From the NCBI GenBank assembly GCA_023301545.1, contig JALZUI010000127.1, positions 1 to 12,451 of the forward strand: a stretch of DNA of 12,451 nucleotides. The letters run 5' to 3'. Position numbers and translations under genes: made by a program. This document shows, in pieces, positions 1 to 7,865 of this stretch; the stretch's first letter is position 1, and the number at the start of each line of letters is the position of its first letter. The DNA is from Akkermansiaceae bacterium. Its GTDB lineage: Bacteria > Verrucomicrobiota > Verrucomicrobiia > Verrucomicrobiales > Akkermansiaceae. The notes under the pieces were generated by a model that saw nothing but the letters and a program-made list of their open reading frames with translations, did not search any database and had not been told where the DNA came from.

Positions 1-192
1 TCCATCGCCGACCTTCGCGGAACATGGCAGGAGTTTGAGGGAATCACCCTGCTCCCTACCTTTCATCCTACCTACCTCCTGCGGAACACGAATGATGCCT
101 CCGCCAAGCGTAAACTCTGGCTAGATATGATTGCGGTCATGGAGCGAATGGAAATCCCCATTTCCCAGAAGCAGCGCAACTTTTTCACCTAG
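1..192 (+). CDS. Uracil-DNA glycosylase, family 4-like (C-terminal fragment, 5' end outside window)
   Basis: Reading frame 1 is open from the first base to a TAG at 190-192 and encodes the last 63 residues of a protein whose start lies left of the window. The fragment contains LLPTFHPTYLLRN, which matches the C-terminal His-Pro motif of family 4 uracil-DNA glycosylases (a PT-[YF]-HP-x-x-LLR pattern). A W-L-D-M segment about 18 residues later corresponds to the family's usual final helix. Such enzymes remove uracil from DNA by hydrolysing the N-glycosidic bond and normally carry a 4Fe-4S cluster. The cluster cysteines and the catalytic N-terminal motif are outside the window, so activity cannot be judged. 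The gene converges on the transporter gene at 216-944, with only 23 bases between the stops. The alternative is another UDG-superfamily member. Confidence 0.83.
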   Translation, partial: SIADLRGTWQEFEGITLLPTFHPTYLLRNTNDASAKRKLWLDMIAVMERMEIPISQKQRNFFT

Positions 193-215
193 CAAGAAAA
201 GGACCGCTAACTTTA

Positions 216-944
216 CTAACTAGCAAAGGGCCAAAAGAGCTGTACCACCGCCAGAATAGAAAAGAACACGATTAACCCACCGAACACCTTCTGAGGCACT
301 CGCTTCAACAAAAATTTACCGAGAAAAACTCCGACCACAACGAACGGAGCCAGCTTAAGATCCAAAAGTAAGCTCTCGCGAGAAATTAGATCGATTCCAC
401 CTAAAAGAGGTAATTTGATAAAATTCACGAGGAGAAAAAACCGCGTCGCCACGCCTACTAATTCCATTTTGGCAAACCCCTTAGTCAACAGGTACATATT
501 CATTACTGGGCCTGCCGCGTTCGCGAGCGTTGTCGCCACCCCGCCAGCTAAGGCTGATCCTAACCCGAAGCCTTTAGAACGATGCCATTGATTCTCGGGG
601 CGTATCATTTTCCAGAGGTTCGCCCCTAGCATCAACAAAATCATGCTCCCGATTACAGGTTTCGCCCAAGAGTCAGGCATCACACGGAGTAGGACGAGAC
701 CAATTCCTATTCCGACCAACGCTGGCGGTAACAAAGGCCAAACTTGCTTCCATGACCCGTATTTGCTCATCACGGGATAAATCGTCAAATCCGCAACCAG
801 CAGAAGCGGTAAAAGCACCCCTACCGAGTCCTTGCCAAAGTAAGAGGCGAAGATCGAAACAGGAATGAGGCTGAGCCCACTAAAGCCGACCTTCCCCACT
901 CCTATCAATAGAGTTGTTAAAATCAGCAGAACCCAATCATTCAC
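216..944 (-). CDS. TSUP family transporter (TauE/SafE-like membrane protein)
   Basis: The protein has 242 residues and is almost entirely hydrophobic, with about eight likely transmembrane segments (for example around 4-17, 41-58, 71-89, 96-111, 126-150, 165-184, 197-212 and 219-240). The ANAAGPVMNMYLL stretch at 141-153 resembles the conserved motif in the second half of TauE/SafE (TSUP) proteins. The family consists of inner-membrane carriers, some of which export sulfite or sulfonate compounds; the substrate here cannot be told. The start is GTG at 944. An in-frame TGA lies two codons upstream, so no earlier start exists, and a weak GGCAGG sits about 7 bases upstream. It is transcribed alone, divergently from the HEAT/TPR protein gene at 1063. 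The family call is firm; the function is not. Confidence 0.85.
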   Translation of the reverse strand: MNDWVLLILTTLLIGVGKVGFSGLSLIPVSIFASYFGKDSVGVLLPLLLVADLTIYPVMSKYGSWKQVWPLLPPALVGIGIGLVLLRVMPDSWAKPVIGSMILLMLGANLWKMIRPENQWHRSKGFGLGSALAGGVATTLANAAGPVMNMYLLTKGFAKMELVGVATRFFLLVNFIKLPLLGGIDLISRESLLLDLKLAPFVVVGVFLGKFLLKRVPQKVFGGLIVFFSILAVVQLFWPFAS

Positions 945-1062
945 GCCTCAACCTGCCTTTTAACCACAGGCGCGACAATCACATTCTATACAAATTCAAG
1001 CCCTCCTGAATGTCGCTAAAAAATCAGAATCCTGCAAATGCTTCCTTATTGACGAATCCTAG

Positions 1063-3726
1063 ATGCAGATACATACTCACGGGGTGTTTAAGAACCTCTA
1101 CTTCCGCCTCGTCTTACTAGGCATAAGCTTACTCACCCCTCTTGCCGCACAAGAAGGGCAGCTAGATCTGCCCACCGCTATTCAGCTACTACAACACGCA
1201 GATTATGATCAGCGGGAGGCCGCCAGCCTCTTTTTATGGAAAAATGACGACCTCGCCGAACTCGAAAAAGTCAAAAGCCATGACGACCCCGAAGTGCGCC
1301 ACCGCGTTGCAAAAATCATCCTTAACCTCCGCTCCTGCCTCACCCCTGACACGCCGTCGGAAATCACGGCACTGGTGCATCGATTTCACTCCGCCTCCCT
1401 GGAGCAAAAAGCCCAAATCCATAACACCCTCAAGGACAAGCTCGCCTTTGTGCAAATGTTCGCCCTCGACAGCCAAATGGAAACGAATGAGCGTACTCGC
1501 CCTCTCAAGCTAGAGATCGCGCGCTACTCCTCCTTCGCCGTTCGTCATTACCTCACCGAACAAGACTTCTCTAGCGCCCTCAAGGTTCTAGAATTTGCCG
1601 AACCGACCACATCGAATTCACGCTCCTGGGCCTTCATCGTGGAGAGCCAAGGCCAGTCCGCAACGAAGCTCGCCAGCCTCCTAGCCTCCTCTGATAAAAC
1701 GGAGCGAATCAATAAGCAAATTCTCGCGCTTTACCGCGTCCAGGGGCAAGATGAACAAGCGCGCCAATGGGCTCAAAAAATCAAACACTCCCCTTATCTA
1801 GCAGGGCAAGCCCTTCTATCCGAAGACTTTGACACCTATTTAAAATGGTGGACGGAGAGCTTCGCCACGGACACCGATGAAGAATACCTTGCCGCCCTTC
1901 AACTCCGTATCAAAGGAAATATAAAAGGCGCAATGGCTCCTGCTAGAGCCATCATAAGAAACGCCCAGAATAGTGAAGAAAAGCGCGTCCAATCAATCCT
2001 CCTTCTCGCCTCTATGGGAGAGCTCACGCGCGCTTACAACCTCCTCACCGAAGACGAAAAAGCGCAGCAAGCGCAGCTCTTGACTCAGCAAGGAAAGTAC
2101 GAAACGTACTTTAAACTGCTTGGGCTAGAGTTAGGGCAACCTGTGAGCCAAGACTGGATCGACGCTAATGTGAATTTCGAAGAAAGCTCATGGTGGTTCG
2201 ATGAAGACACGCGAATCGAACAGCTCACGAAAGCCCTCGCGGAGTTAGGCGACTTCGACTCCTTGGAGCGGCTAACTACTCCCTTATGGCTGCAAGCTAA
2301 GAAAGATGAGCAATTCCAATTCGAATTCCTGCGTCAACTTGCGAGCAAGGGGATGAAATCTGTAGCGCTGGCGATCACCCAAAAACTATCGGGAGAAGAA
2401 CTAGAGATATTAGTTAAATCACTCAACGCGAGCGATGAGCTTTCCAGCTACTATTACTCGATAATTTCTAAGGCTTTCCCCCAGAAAAGCATCCCTCATA
2501 AAATCGATCTTATCCTCTCCGCAACCACCGGAATCATCACTGGACAATCGCAGCTCGACGACATCACAGCCCTAATCAGCGCGATCGAGGCTGACTGCCT
2601 GGCCAATCCCGAGGATAAGCCCCGTGAGGCCAAGCTCGCGAATCTATACCTAGAGCTCGGGTACAAGAAAAAGTACTTCAGCTACCTCCATTCGCTCTAC
2701 CAGAAAGAACCGACCCCTGAAAATGCCAGTGTCGTGGCGCAACAACACGTCTTCTTTGACGAATGGGATAAGGCTGCGGAAATGATTCTGACCTATGAAA
2801 ATACGGGCCTGGGGAATGAAACCAATCTCGATCTCTACAAATGTGCTATCCTAAAGCGGGGGCGTAAAATCACCGAGATGCAAGAACTCCTCGGCCAGCT
2901 TACCGCGCGCTTCTACGACACTCCGATCAGCTACCGGAATGCCGCTTCTGTATTCGCTAGCCTAGATCTGTACCAAGAGGCCGAAACTTTCCTCTCTCGA
3001 GGGCTGGCACTCTCCGACCCAGATGAGCAAAACTTTCTCTTCTGGGAGCAATTTCTCCAAATCAAAATGGAACTCTGCACCACTAATGGGCAGGATCGCC
3101 AAGCAGCGCTCTGTGGCGAAGCCCTTATCCTCAAAAACCTTAAGGACACTTTTTCCTCTGACATGCTCTCTGACATTTCGACCAACCAGTCCATTATCCA
3201 AATCATGATGGGGCTCCGTCTAAAAACTAACCTCTGCTGGTTGCGTCATTACGGCAAATCTGGAGAAACTAAAGCGGCGCAGGCCCTCTCGCAAAAAATC
3301 TCAAAGGAATGGAGCGGTAACCCCACCCTCTCCGATGACTTTTACCCGCTCCTCCATACCCTCGGCGCTAACGTAATCATTACAAAATCAGCCACCCCCG
3401 CCTTTGACCGCCATTCCCGCGTGATCGACCTCTACCCCTCCTCTCACACCGCCATGAACGCGGCGGCCTGGATCGCTAGTCGAGCCCGAGTGCGCGTCCC
3501 GCAGGCCGAGGCCTACATCGATCAAGCATTAAGCGCAGAACCCCGGAACTCCGCCTACCTAGACACCAGAGCCGAACTCCACTTTATCAAAGGAGATCGC
3601 CCTCGCGCCCTCTCCTTTTCCCTCCGTGCTTGGCAAGACTCCCGCGACGCGCAAGTGCTCGACACACGGACGCTCATCAAGCAACAGTACTACCACTTCT
3701 TGAACGATCCCCTTCCTCCCCAATAA
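1063..3726 (+). CDS. Large exported HEAT/TPR-repeat-like protein of unknown function
   Basis: The protein has 887 residues. Residues 1-29 look like a Sec signal peptide: basic residues, a hydrophobic core LYFRLVLLGISLL, then L-A-A before Q30, a plausible signal peptidase I site. An in-frame TAG at 1060-1062 directly precedes the ATG, so this is the first possible start. Residues about 37-92 resemble the HEAT-like N-terminal module common in planctomycete and verrucomicrobial secreted proteins (a YDQREAA...L element, then DPEVRHRVAKIIL). The long middle part is helix-rich with degenerate TPR-like helices. Residues about 793-857 look like one or two better TPRs (NAAAW..., then AEAYIDQAL..EPRNSAYLDTRAELHFIKGD). 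No catalytic motif is visible. It probably acts as a periplasmic or envelope scaffold, which is inference only. The tadA gene begins 8 bases after its stop, suggesting co-transcription. Confidence 0.85.
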   Translation: MQIHTHGVFKNLYFRLVLLGISLLTPLAAQEGQLDLPTAIQLLQHADYDQREAASLFLWKNDDLAELEKVKSHDDPEVRHRVAKIILNLRSCLTPDTPSEITALVHRFHSASLEQKAQIHNTLKDKLAFVQMFALDSQMETNERTRPLKLEIARYSSFAVRHYLTEQDFSSALKVLEFAEPTTSNSRSWAFIVESQGQSATKLASLLASSDKTERINKQILALYRVQGQDEQARQWAQKIKHSPYLAGQALLSEDFDTYLKWWTESFATDTDEEYLAALQLRIKGNIKGAMAPARAIIRNAQNSEEKRVQSILLLASMGELTRAYNLLTEDEKAQQAQLLTQQGKYETYFKLLGLELGQPVSQDWIDANVNFEESSWWFDEDTRIEQLTKALAELGDFDSLERLTTPLWLQAKKDEQFQFEFLRQLASKGMKSVALAITQKLSGEELEILVKSLNASDELSSYYYSIISKAFPQKSIPHKIDLILSATTGIITGQSQLDDITALISAIEADCLANPEDKPREAKLANLYLELGYKKKYFSYLHSLYQKEPTPENASVVAQQHVFFDEWDKAAEMILTYENTGLGNETNLDLYKCAILKRGRKITEMQELLGQLTARFYDTPISYRNAASVFASLDLYQEAETFLSRGLALSDPDEQNFLFWEQFLQIKMELCTTNGQDRQAALCGEALILKNLKDTFSSDMLSDISTNQSIIQIMMGLRLKTNLCWLRHYGKSGETKAAQALSQKISKEWSGNPTLSDDFYPLLHTLGANVIITKSATPAFDRHSRVIDLYPSSHTAMNAAAWIASRARVRVPQAEAYIDQALSAEPRNSAYLDTRAELHFIKGDRPRALSFSLRAWQDSRDAQVLDTRTLIKQQYYHFLNDPLPPQ

Positions 3727-3733
3727 TTACAGT

Positions 3734-4246
3734 ATGGAATTACTTACAGACGACTACTACATGCACCAAGCCTTACGCCAAGCGCGCATGGCGTATAAGG
3801 CCAATGAAGTCCCCATCGGCGCAGTTATCGTAAAAGACCAGCAAATCATCGCGCGTGGTTGGAACCAAGTCGAAACCCTCAAGGACGCCACTGCCCATGC
3901 CGAAATGTTAGCGCTCTCCGCCGCGCAGATCCACCTCGGTGATTGGCGGCTGGAAGGGTGCACCCTATACGTAACCAAGGAGCCCTGCCCAATGTGCGCG
4001 GGGGCTATCGTACACTGCAGACCAGAGAAAGTTGTCTTTGCTCTACCCGACCCAAAAGCCGGAGCCTGCGGTGGATGGATCAACCTACTACAGTCTAATC
4101 CTCCTCTCAACCACGCTTGCGAGATCCAATACGGCGTCTGCGAAGAGGAATCTCGCGAGCTCTTAATCGGTTTCTTTCGCGAAGCTCGTAAGAAGCGTAA
4201 GGAAGAAGTCAAAATCCTCAAGGGTCTTCCTCAAGGAGAACTCTAG
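3734..4246 (+). CDS. tadA: tRNA-specific adenosine deaminase TadA
   Basis: TadA deaminates adenosine 34 to inosine in the anticodon of tRNA-Arg(ACG), which lets one tRNA read several arginine codons. The 170-residue protein has the full cytidine/deoxycytidylate deaminase zinc signature: H55-A-E57, then P84-C85-P-M-C88. H55, C85 and C88 are the expected zinc ligands and E57 the proton shuttle. The N-terminal EVPIGAVIV segment (25-33) and DPKAGACGG (106-114) are also typical of TadA rather than of guanine or cytosine deaminases. Length is normal for the family, with a basic C-terminal tail (RKKRKEE, 152-158). The ATG lies 8 bases after the preceding stop with no recognisable Shine-Dalgarno. It is likely translated as the second gene of the 1063-5324 run. 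Confidence 0.96.
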   Translation: MELLTDDYYMHQALRQARMAYKANEVPIGAVIVKDQQIIARGWNQVETLKDATAHAEMLALSAAQIHLGDWRLEGCTLYVTKEPCPMCAGAIVHCRPEKVVFALPDPKAGACGGWINLLQSNPPLNHACEIQYGVCEEESRELLIGFFREARKKRKEEVKILKGLPQGEL

Positions 4247-4265
4247 GCCCCCTCCTGTACCCGCA

Positions 4266-5324
4266 ATGAAGATCGCTTACACCCTAGTTGGAATGACCCG
4301 TGGCCATGCCTCGCGGGCGCTAGCGGTAGGCGCTGAACTCCTCTCTCGCGGGCATGACGTCCGCTTTTATACGAACCTAGATGCCTATGAACTCCTCACC
4401 GCCCGTTTCGGTTTCGAGCGCGTCTATGAAATCGAGATGCCTAAGTACATTTTCAAAAACGGGAAAATCGAACTCTTTTCCACCCTCGTTCTTAACGCGG
4501 GCCTTGTTCTCAAGCGGGGGAAATACACCCAACCCATCTTGGATACTTTTGACCAAAGCTGGACTCCTGACCTCACCCTCTCAGACTTTGAACCCCTCGC
4601 GTGGTGGATCTCCCAAAAGCTCAATATTCCGCATGTCACCATCGACAGCCAGCGCTTCATGATCTCCTCAGAGATGCCCCAGCGCCTCCCCTTTGTCGAT
4701 GACGTCCAGCGCCTCGTCGCCCTCGTTCTCCTCTACAGCTTTTCCCCCCGAGCTGATCTCCGCATCGTCTCTAAGCAATTCGCGATTCCTAAGGAGCGCG
4801 CCACCGAACATTACGTCGGTGCAATCACCCGCAATAGTGTAGATCAACTCAACTGGAACCCCACGCACGCACATTTCCTTGTCTATATTAAGGAAAGCCT
4901 CGCCCCTCGACTCCCAGAGATCCAGAAAATCGCCAGCCAAGCAAACCTCACAGGGCGCGTCTTCGGTCTCCCCGCTCATCACTTAGAATCCTTCCCCAAT
5001 CTTGAGCACGGCCAAACCAGTGAAACCGGTTTCCTCCAGACCTTAGAGTCCGCAGATTTCGTTATTACCACCCCCGGTTCACAAACTCTTGCAGAAACGT
5101 GGACGCTAGGTATTCCGGCCTACCTCTTGCCTGAGCCCAACCAGTTTGAGCAGCAGATCAACATGCACCTCGCCGTCCAGGCCGAGCCGACCCAGTACGC
5201 TAAGTTTGAAAACGAGCACGTCTTAATTAACGCCCCGCTCCAAGGGCGAAGAACTAAAAACAGCACCTCTCAGGGGCGCATCCTAGCGGCCGACCTGATT
5301 GAATCCGTTCTACCAAAGGCCTAA
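4266..5324 (+). CDS. Glycosyltransferase of the MJ1255/TIGR00661 (GT-B, MurG-like) type
   Basis: The protein has 352 residues with a two-lobed GT-B layout. The N-terminal lobe opens with a beta strand and a glycine loop, YTLVGMTRGHASRA (5-18), the place where MurG-like and MJ1255-like enzymes carry GxGxGH. The C-terminal lobe has ADFVITTPGSQTLAETWTLG (263-282) followed by IPAYLLPEPNQFEQQINM (283-300), the usual nucleotide-sugar-binding region, with E277 and the E295-Q-Q triplet in family-typical positions. These proteins transfer a sugar from a nucleotide donor to an unknown lipid or envelope acceptor at the cytoplasmic membrane face. There is no signal peptide. It starts 19 bases after tadA, so is probably its operon partner. 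It ends 8 bases before the convergent mpl stop. Donor and acceptor cannot be assigned. Confidence 0.83.
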   Translation: MKIAYTLVGMTRGHASRALAVGAELLSRGHDVRFYTNLDAYELLTARFGFERVYEIEMPKYIFKNGKIELFSTLVLNAGLVLKRGKYTQPILDTFDQSWTPDLTLSDFEPLAWWISQKLNIPHVTIDSQRFMISSEMPQRLPFVDDVQRLVALVLLYSFSPRADLRIVSKQFAIPKERATEHYVGAITRNSVDQLNWNPTHAHFLVYIKESLAPRLPEIQKIASQANLTGRVFGLPAHHLESFPNLEHGQTSETGFLQTLESADFVITTPGSQTLAETWTLGIPAYLLPEPNQFEQQINMHLAVQAEPTQYAKFENEHVLINAPLQGRRTKNSTSQGRILAADLIESVLPKA

Positions 5325-5332
5325 GACACTCT

Positions 5333-6832
5333 CTAGACCTTGGCCAAGTTCATTTGGGCAATGATCTGATCTTGAATATGATCAAAGTGGCCGTTGCTCA
5401 TCGTAATAAGAACGTCCTTATCCTGCCTATCTGATTGGAGAAAGGTTAAGATTTGCTCATTCGTCTCAAAGAGATGAGCGGAAACGCCGAGATCTTCGAT
5501 CATTTGGCGCACCTTCTCGGAATCCATAAAGTCGTCACGATTATCATTATCGCGGAATGGCGGAATCTTAAGAACCACTAGGTCAGCATCCTTAAAGGAA
5601 TTAGGGTAGTCGTTTTCAAAAGATTTACGGCGGCTTGAATTTGAACGAGGTTCAAAAATCGCCACGATTCGATGGCTTTTAGGGTAACGATTACGCATTC
5701 CCTCTAACGTTGCGGTCACAGCGGTCGGATGGTGCGCGTAATCATCGATCAGCTCCACTCCACTCTCTTCATCTTTAGCCAATAGCTCTTGGCGTTTTTT
5801 CATCCCGGTGAAGGTTGAGATCGTCTTAACAAGGCTCTCAAAAGGCAGGCCGTTCTGCAATGCCACCCCGATCGAACAAGCGATGTTGAGACAGTTATAT
5901 TCGCCTGTAAGAGGAGTTTTCACTTGCCCCAGGTCTTTTCCGTGTAGCGTAAAGCGGAGGAGCTGGAGCGCACCCTCACGGCCTTCGTGTGTGACTTGGA
6001 GATCCGCATCCTCTGAGAAACCGTAAGTGATCGCCTTCGCGACACAGTGAGGCTTCAGACTAGCGGCCTCATTGTCGGCACAGAGAAGAACTGAGCCATC
6101 TGCAGGCATCTCCGAAACAAGGTACTTAAAGGCCTGCGTATAGTCTTCTAACCCACTGTAAATATCCGTATGATCCAGCTCCATAGAGGTCACAATCAAG
6201 TGATTTGCCTGGTAGTGGAGGAACTTAGGACGCTTATCAAAATAGGCCGTATCGTACTCGTCTCCTTCAATGAGAAAGCTCTTCCCTGCAGAAGTTGCGT
6301 AGGCCGTATTTTCTCCCTGCACTACTCCTCCTACGAGAAAGCTAGGATCTGCGCCCGCGTCGAGGAAAAGCTTAATGAGTAAACCCGTCGTTGTGGTCTT
6401 CCCATGTGTCCCGGAGACCACAATCCGCTCCTGCTCGTCCATAACAAAGATCGAAAGAGCCTCTGCGATTGAGATATAAGGTTTCCCTAATTCCCGCGCC
6501 GCAACGGCCTCTAGATTAGCTGGCCCCAGTGCGTTTCCGACGACCACTAAATCCGCATTTTCAACATTACTGGCCGAAAATTCATTTTCCACGATTCCTA
6601 AGGCCGAAATCACATCAGACATCGGTGGTGCATACGTACTATCAGAACCAGTGACGGCATAACCTTTGGCCACTAATAAGCCCGCTAGCGGAGCCATCGC
6701 CTTACCACAAATCGCACTGATGTGGATTCGTTTAACATCACTAGGGTTAGGAATCACAGGACGTACCGCTCGGCGTGCGTCTTCATGCGCTAGGCCTGTA
6801 ATCTTTTGAGAAAAGTATGCTTCTGAAGTCAT
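5333..6832 (-). CDS. mpl: Mpl-type UDP-N-acetylmuramate:L-alanyl-gamma-D-glutamyl-meso-diaminopimelate ligase
   Basis: Mpl recycles cell-wall peptides by ATP-dependent ligation of the tripeptide Ala-Glu-Dap to UDP-MurNAc in the cytoplasm. The 499-residue protein shows the three Mur-ligase domains in order. First is an N-terminal UDP-binding Rossmann region (RIHISAICGKAMAPLAG, then GYAVTGSD). Next is the central ATPase with P-loop GTHGKTTTT (141-149) and GDEYDTAYFDKRPKFLHY (190-207), which is characteristic of Mpl rather than MurC. Last is the C-terminal domain with DDYAHHPTA (363-371) and IFEPRSNSS (392-400). A lysine (K44) replaces the residue, usually Thr or Val, that follows ICG. About 33 residues precede the usual family start, making it longer than the 457 residues of the E. 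coli enzyme. An in-frame TAG lies four codons upstream of the ATG. The HAD gene lies 67 bases upstream on the same strand. The alternative, MurC, is less likely. Confidence 0.88.
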   Translation of the reverse strand: MTSEAYFSQKITGLAHEDARRAVRPVIPNPSDVKRIHISAICGKAMAPLAGLLVAKGYAVTGSDSTYAPPMSDVISALGIVENEFSASNVENADLVVVGNALGPANLEAVAARELGKPYISIAEALSIFVMDEQERIVVSGTHGKTTTTGLLIKLFLDAGADPSFLVGGVVQGENTAYATSAGKSFLIEGDEYDTAYFDKRPKFLHYQANHLIVTSMELDHTDIYSGLEDYTQAFKYLVSEMPADGSVLLCADNEAASLKPHCVAKAITYGFSEDADLQVTHEGREGALQLLRFTLHGKDLGQVKTPLTGEYNCLNIACSIGVALQNGLPFESLVKTISTFTGMKKRQELLAKDEESGVELIDDYAHHPTAVTATLEGMRNRYPKSHRIVAIFEPRSNSSRRKSFENDYPNSFKDADLVVLKIPPFRDNDNRDDFMDSEKVRQMIEDLGVSAHLFETNEQILTFLQSDRQDKDVLITMSNGHFDHIQDQIIAQMNLAKV

Positions 6833-6880
6833 TATTACTGACTATCCTTAAGTACTCTCACAGGGAAATGCACTAATAAA

Positions 6881-6896
6881 GTTAAGATATCTTAAC
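6881..6896. promoter_or_regulatory. Perfect 16-bp palindrome between HAD gene and mpl
   Basis: The sequence GTTAAGATATCTTAAC reads identically on both strands. It begins 3 bases after the HAD stop codon and lies 48 bases before the mpl ATG, both on the minus strand. On the minus strand it is followed by TTTATT, so it could be a weak terminator of the HAD transcript. Its full symmetry without a loop fits a dimeric repressor operator equally well. Confidence 0.4.
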
Positions 6897-6899
6897 CGA

Positions 6900-7778
6900 T
6901 TAATACTCCGGCGCGGAAACACGGGCGTTTTCTCGCTCATCTAGCCTATCTTTTAGGATTCGCTCGGCCACTTCCTTAATCATTTGCTCTAACACGTTTC
7001 GGAGGTGACTCCCTGCCTGATAATCTGCAGGAGCAATATGCTTCACCCGCTCGGCATGCGTATTTAGCGCATAACACTTGCGGAAACTTCGACCTGAGGG
7101 GTCCTGTGGATTATAAACTGCGATGGCATGGCCTCCTAGATTTTTCATCACGGTGAAGCAGGGCACATCCGTCGGCCCATCACCGACGTAAATCATATTT
7201 TGAAAAGGAATGGGGCGCTGATCGAGAGGCATGTGGTCGTTAACATCTTCCTTGTGCGAGAGCATTCCCTTATTGATCCGGAAGAGGTACTGCGTCTTTT
7301 GCGTGTGGGAAATTGTACGCTTGGGGAAGGCCAGGTGACCTTGCTCGTTTTCGCTATATTCACAGCCGAAAATAGAAGTCATCAGTGGCTTCAGCGTACA
7401 CCCATCGATGATCGCCTTCAGCCCAGAGGATACAATGTGATACTCTATCTTTATCCCCGCCAATTCCTGCTCGGGCGTGAGCACCGTGCGCATTTGGTCG
7501 AAACACTCAGGCACCCCTGGGAAATAAGTCAGATTTCCACCTAGCTCACTGAGTTGCGCGTTGGAAACCTGATCCATGGAAAGGTAGTCCAACAAGCACT
7601 TCATGTATGCGAGCTCGCTGTCCCAACCCTCTTCCTCACAGAGCACATTACATTTACTCCAAAACTGTTCTGGCGAAATCCCAAAAGCGGGGAATAGCAC
7701 ATCGTTTTGCATGTAAATCGGGCTCAGCGTTTGGTCATAATCAAAGACTAACGCAATCGTATTTTGAGGAACAGACAT
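6900..7778 (-). CDS. HAD-superfamily hydrolase (phosphoserine phosphatase-like)
   Basis: With ATG at 7778 the protein has 292 residues. Motif I is VFDYDQTLSP (11-20), giving D13 as nucleophile and D15 as acid/base. Motif II is HIVSSGLK (114-121) with the expected serine, and motif IV is YVGDGPTDVPCF (197-208) with D200 and D204 for magnesium. The cap insertion between motifs I and II is helical, as in C1-type phosphatases. The substrate is unknown; small phosphorylated metabolites are typical for the family. The frame stays open upstream to a TTG at 7847, but the added 23 residues do not look like HAD sequence. The ATG at 7778 puts motif I at the usual distance from the N terminus, with AGGGG just upstream. 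The gene precedes mpl on the same strand, so a shared transcript is possible, and it diverges from the gene at 7866. Confidence 0.87.
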   Translation of the reverse strand: MSVPQNTIALVFDYDQTLSPIYMQNDVLFPAFGISPEQFWSKCNVLCEEEGWDSELAYMKCLLDYLSMDQVSNAQLSELGGNLTYFPGVPECFDQMRTVLTPEQELAGIKIEYHIVSSGLKAIIDGCTLKPLMTSIFGCEYSENEQGHLAFPKRTISHTQKTQYLFRINKGMLSHKEDVNDHMPLDQRPIPFQNMIYVGDGPTDVPCFTVMKNLGGHAIAVYNPQDPSGRSFRKCYALNTHAERVKHIAPADYQAGSHLRNVLEQMIKEVAERILKDRLDERENARVSAPEY

Positions 7779-7833
7779 CGCCCCTATGCAAGCAACCCCA
7801 CCCCGCAATGACAAGCACCGATAAGTAAGAGTT

Positions 7834-7861
7834 GCTTTTAAGACCAATTCTTCTTAAAAGC
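7834..7861. promoter_or_regulatory. Perfect 10-bp inverted repeat abutting the start of the 7866 gene
   Basis: GCTTTTAAGA (7834-7843) and TCTTAAAAGC (7852-7861) are exact reverse complements separated by 8 bases, and the ATG of the exported-protein gene follows after 4 bases. In RNA this would make a strong hairpin directly before the start codon. In DNA it could be an operator between the divergent HAD and exported-protein genes. It shares TTAAGA/TCTTAA half-sites with the palindrome at 6881-6896. Confidence 0.45.
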
Positions 7862-7865
7862 CCCT

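Noticed and set aside
972..1016. GCGACA/TGTCGC inverted repeat and a TATACA box (987-992) in the gap before the 887-residue gene
   Set aside because: The arms are only 6 bases with 33 between, and the TATACA has no -35 box at a proper distance. Not distinguishable from chance.
3757..4221. Open frame of 154 codons on the minus strand
   Set aside because: It is antisense to tadA, whose catalytic motifs are complete; the antisense product has no recognisable motif.
5325..5332. Terminator between the convergent glycosyltransferase and mpl genes
   Set aside because: Only a 4-bp AAGG/CCTT pairing can be found around the 8-base gap and there is no T run.
7779..7847. 23-codon N-terminal extension of the HAD protein from a TTG
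   Set aside because: The added residues precede an ATG that already places motif I at the normal distance. The extension would also run into the inverted repeat and needs a rarer start codon.
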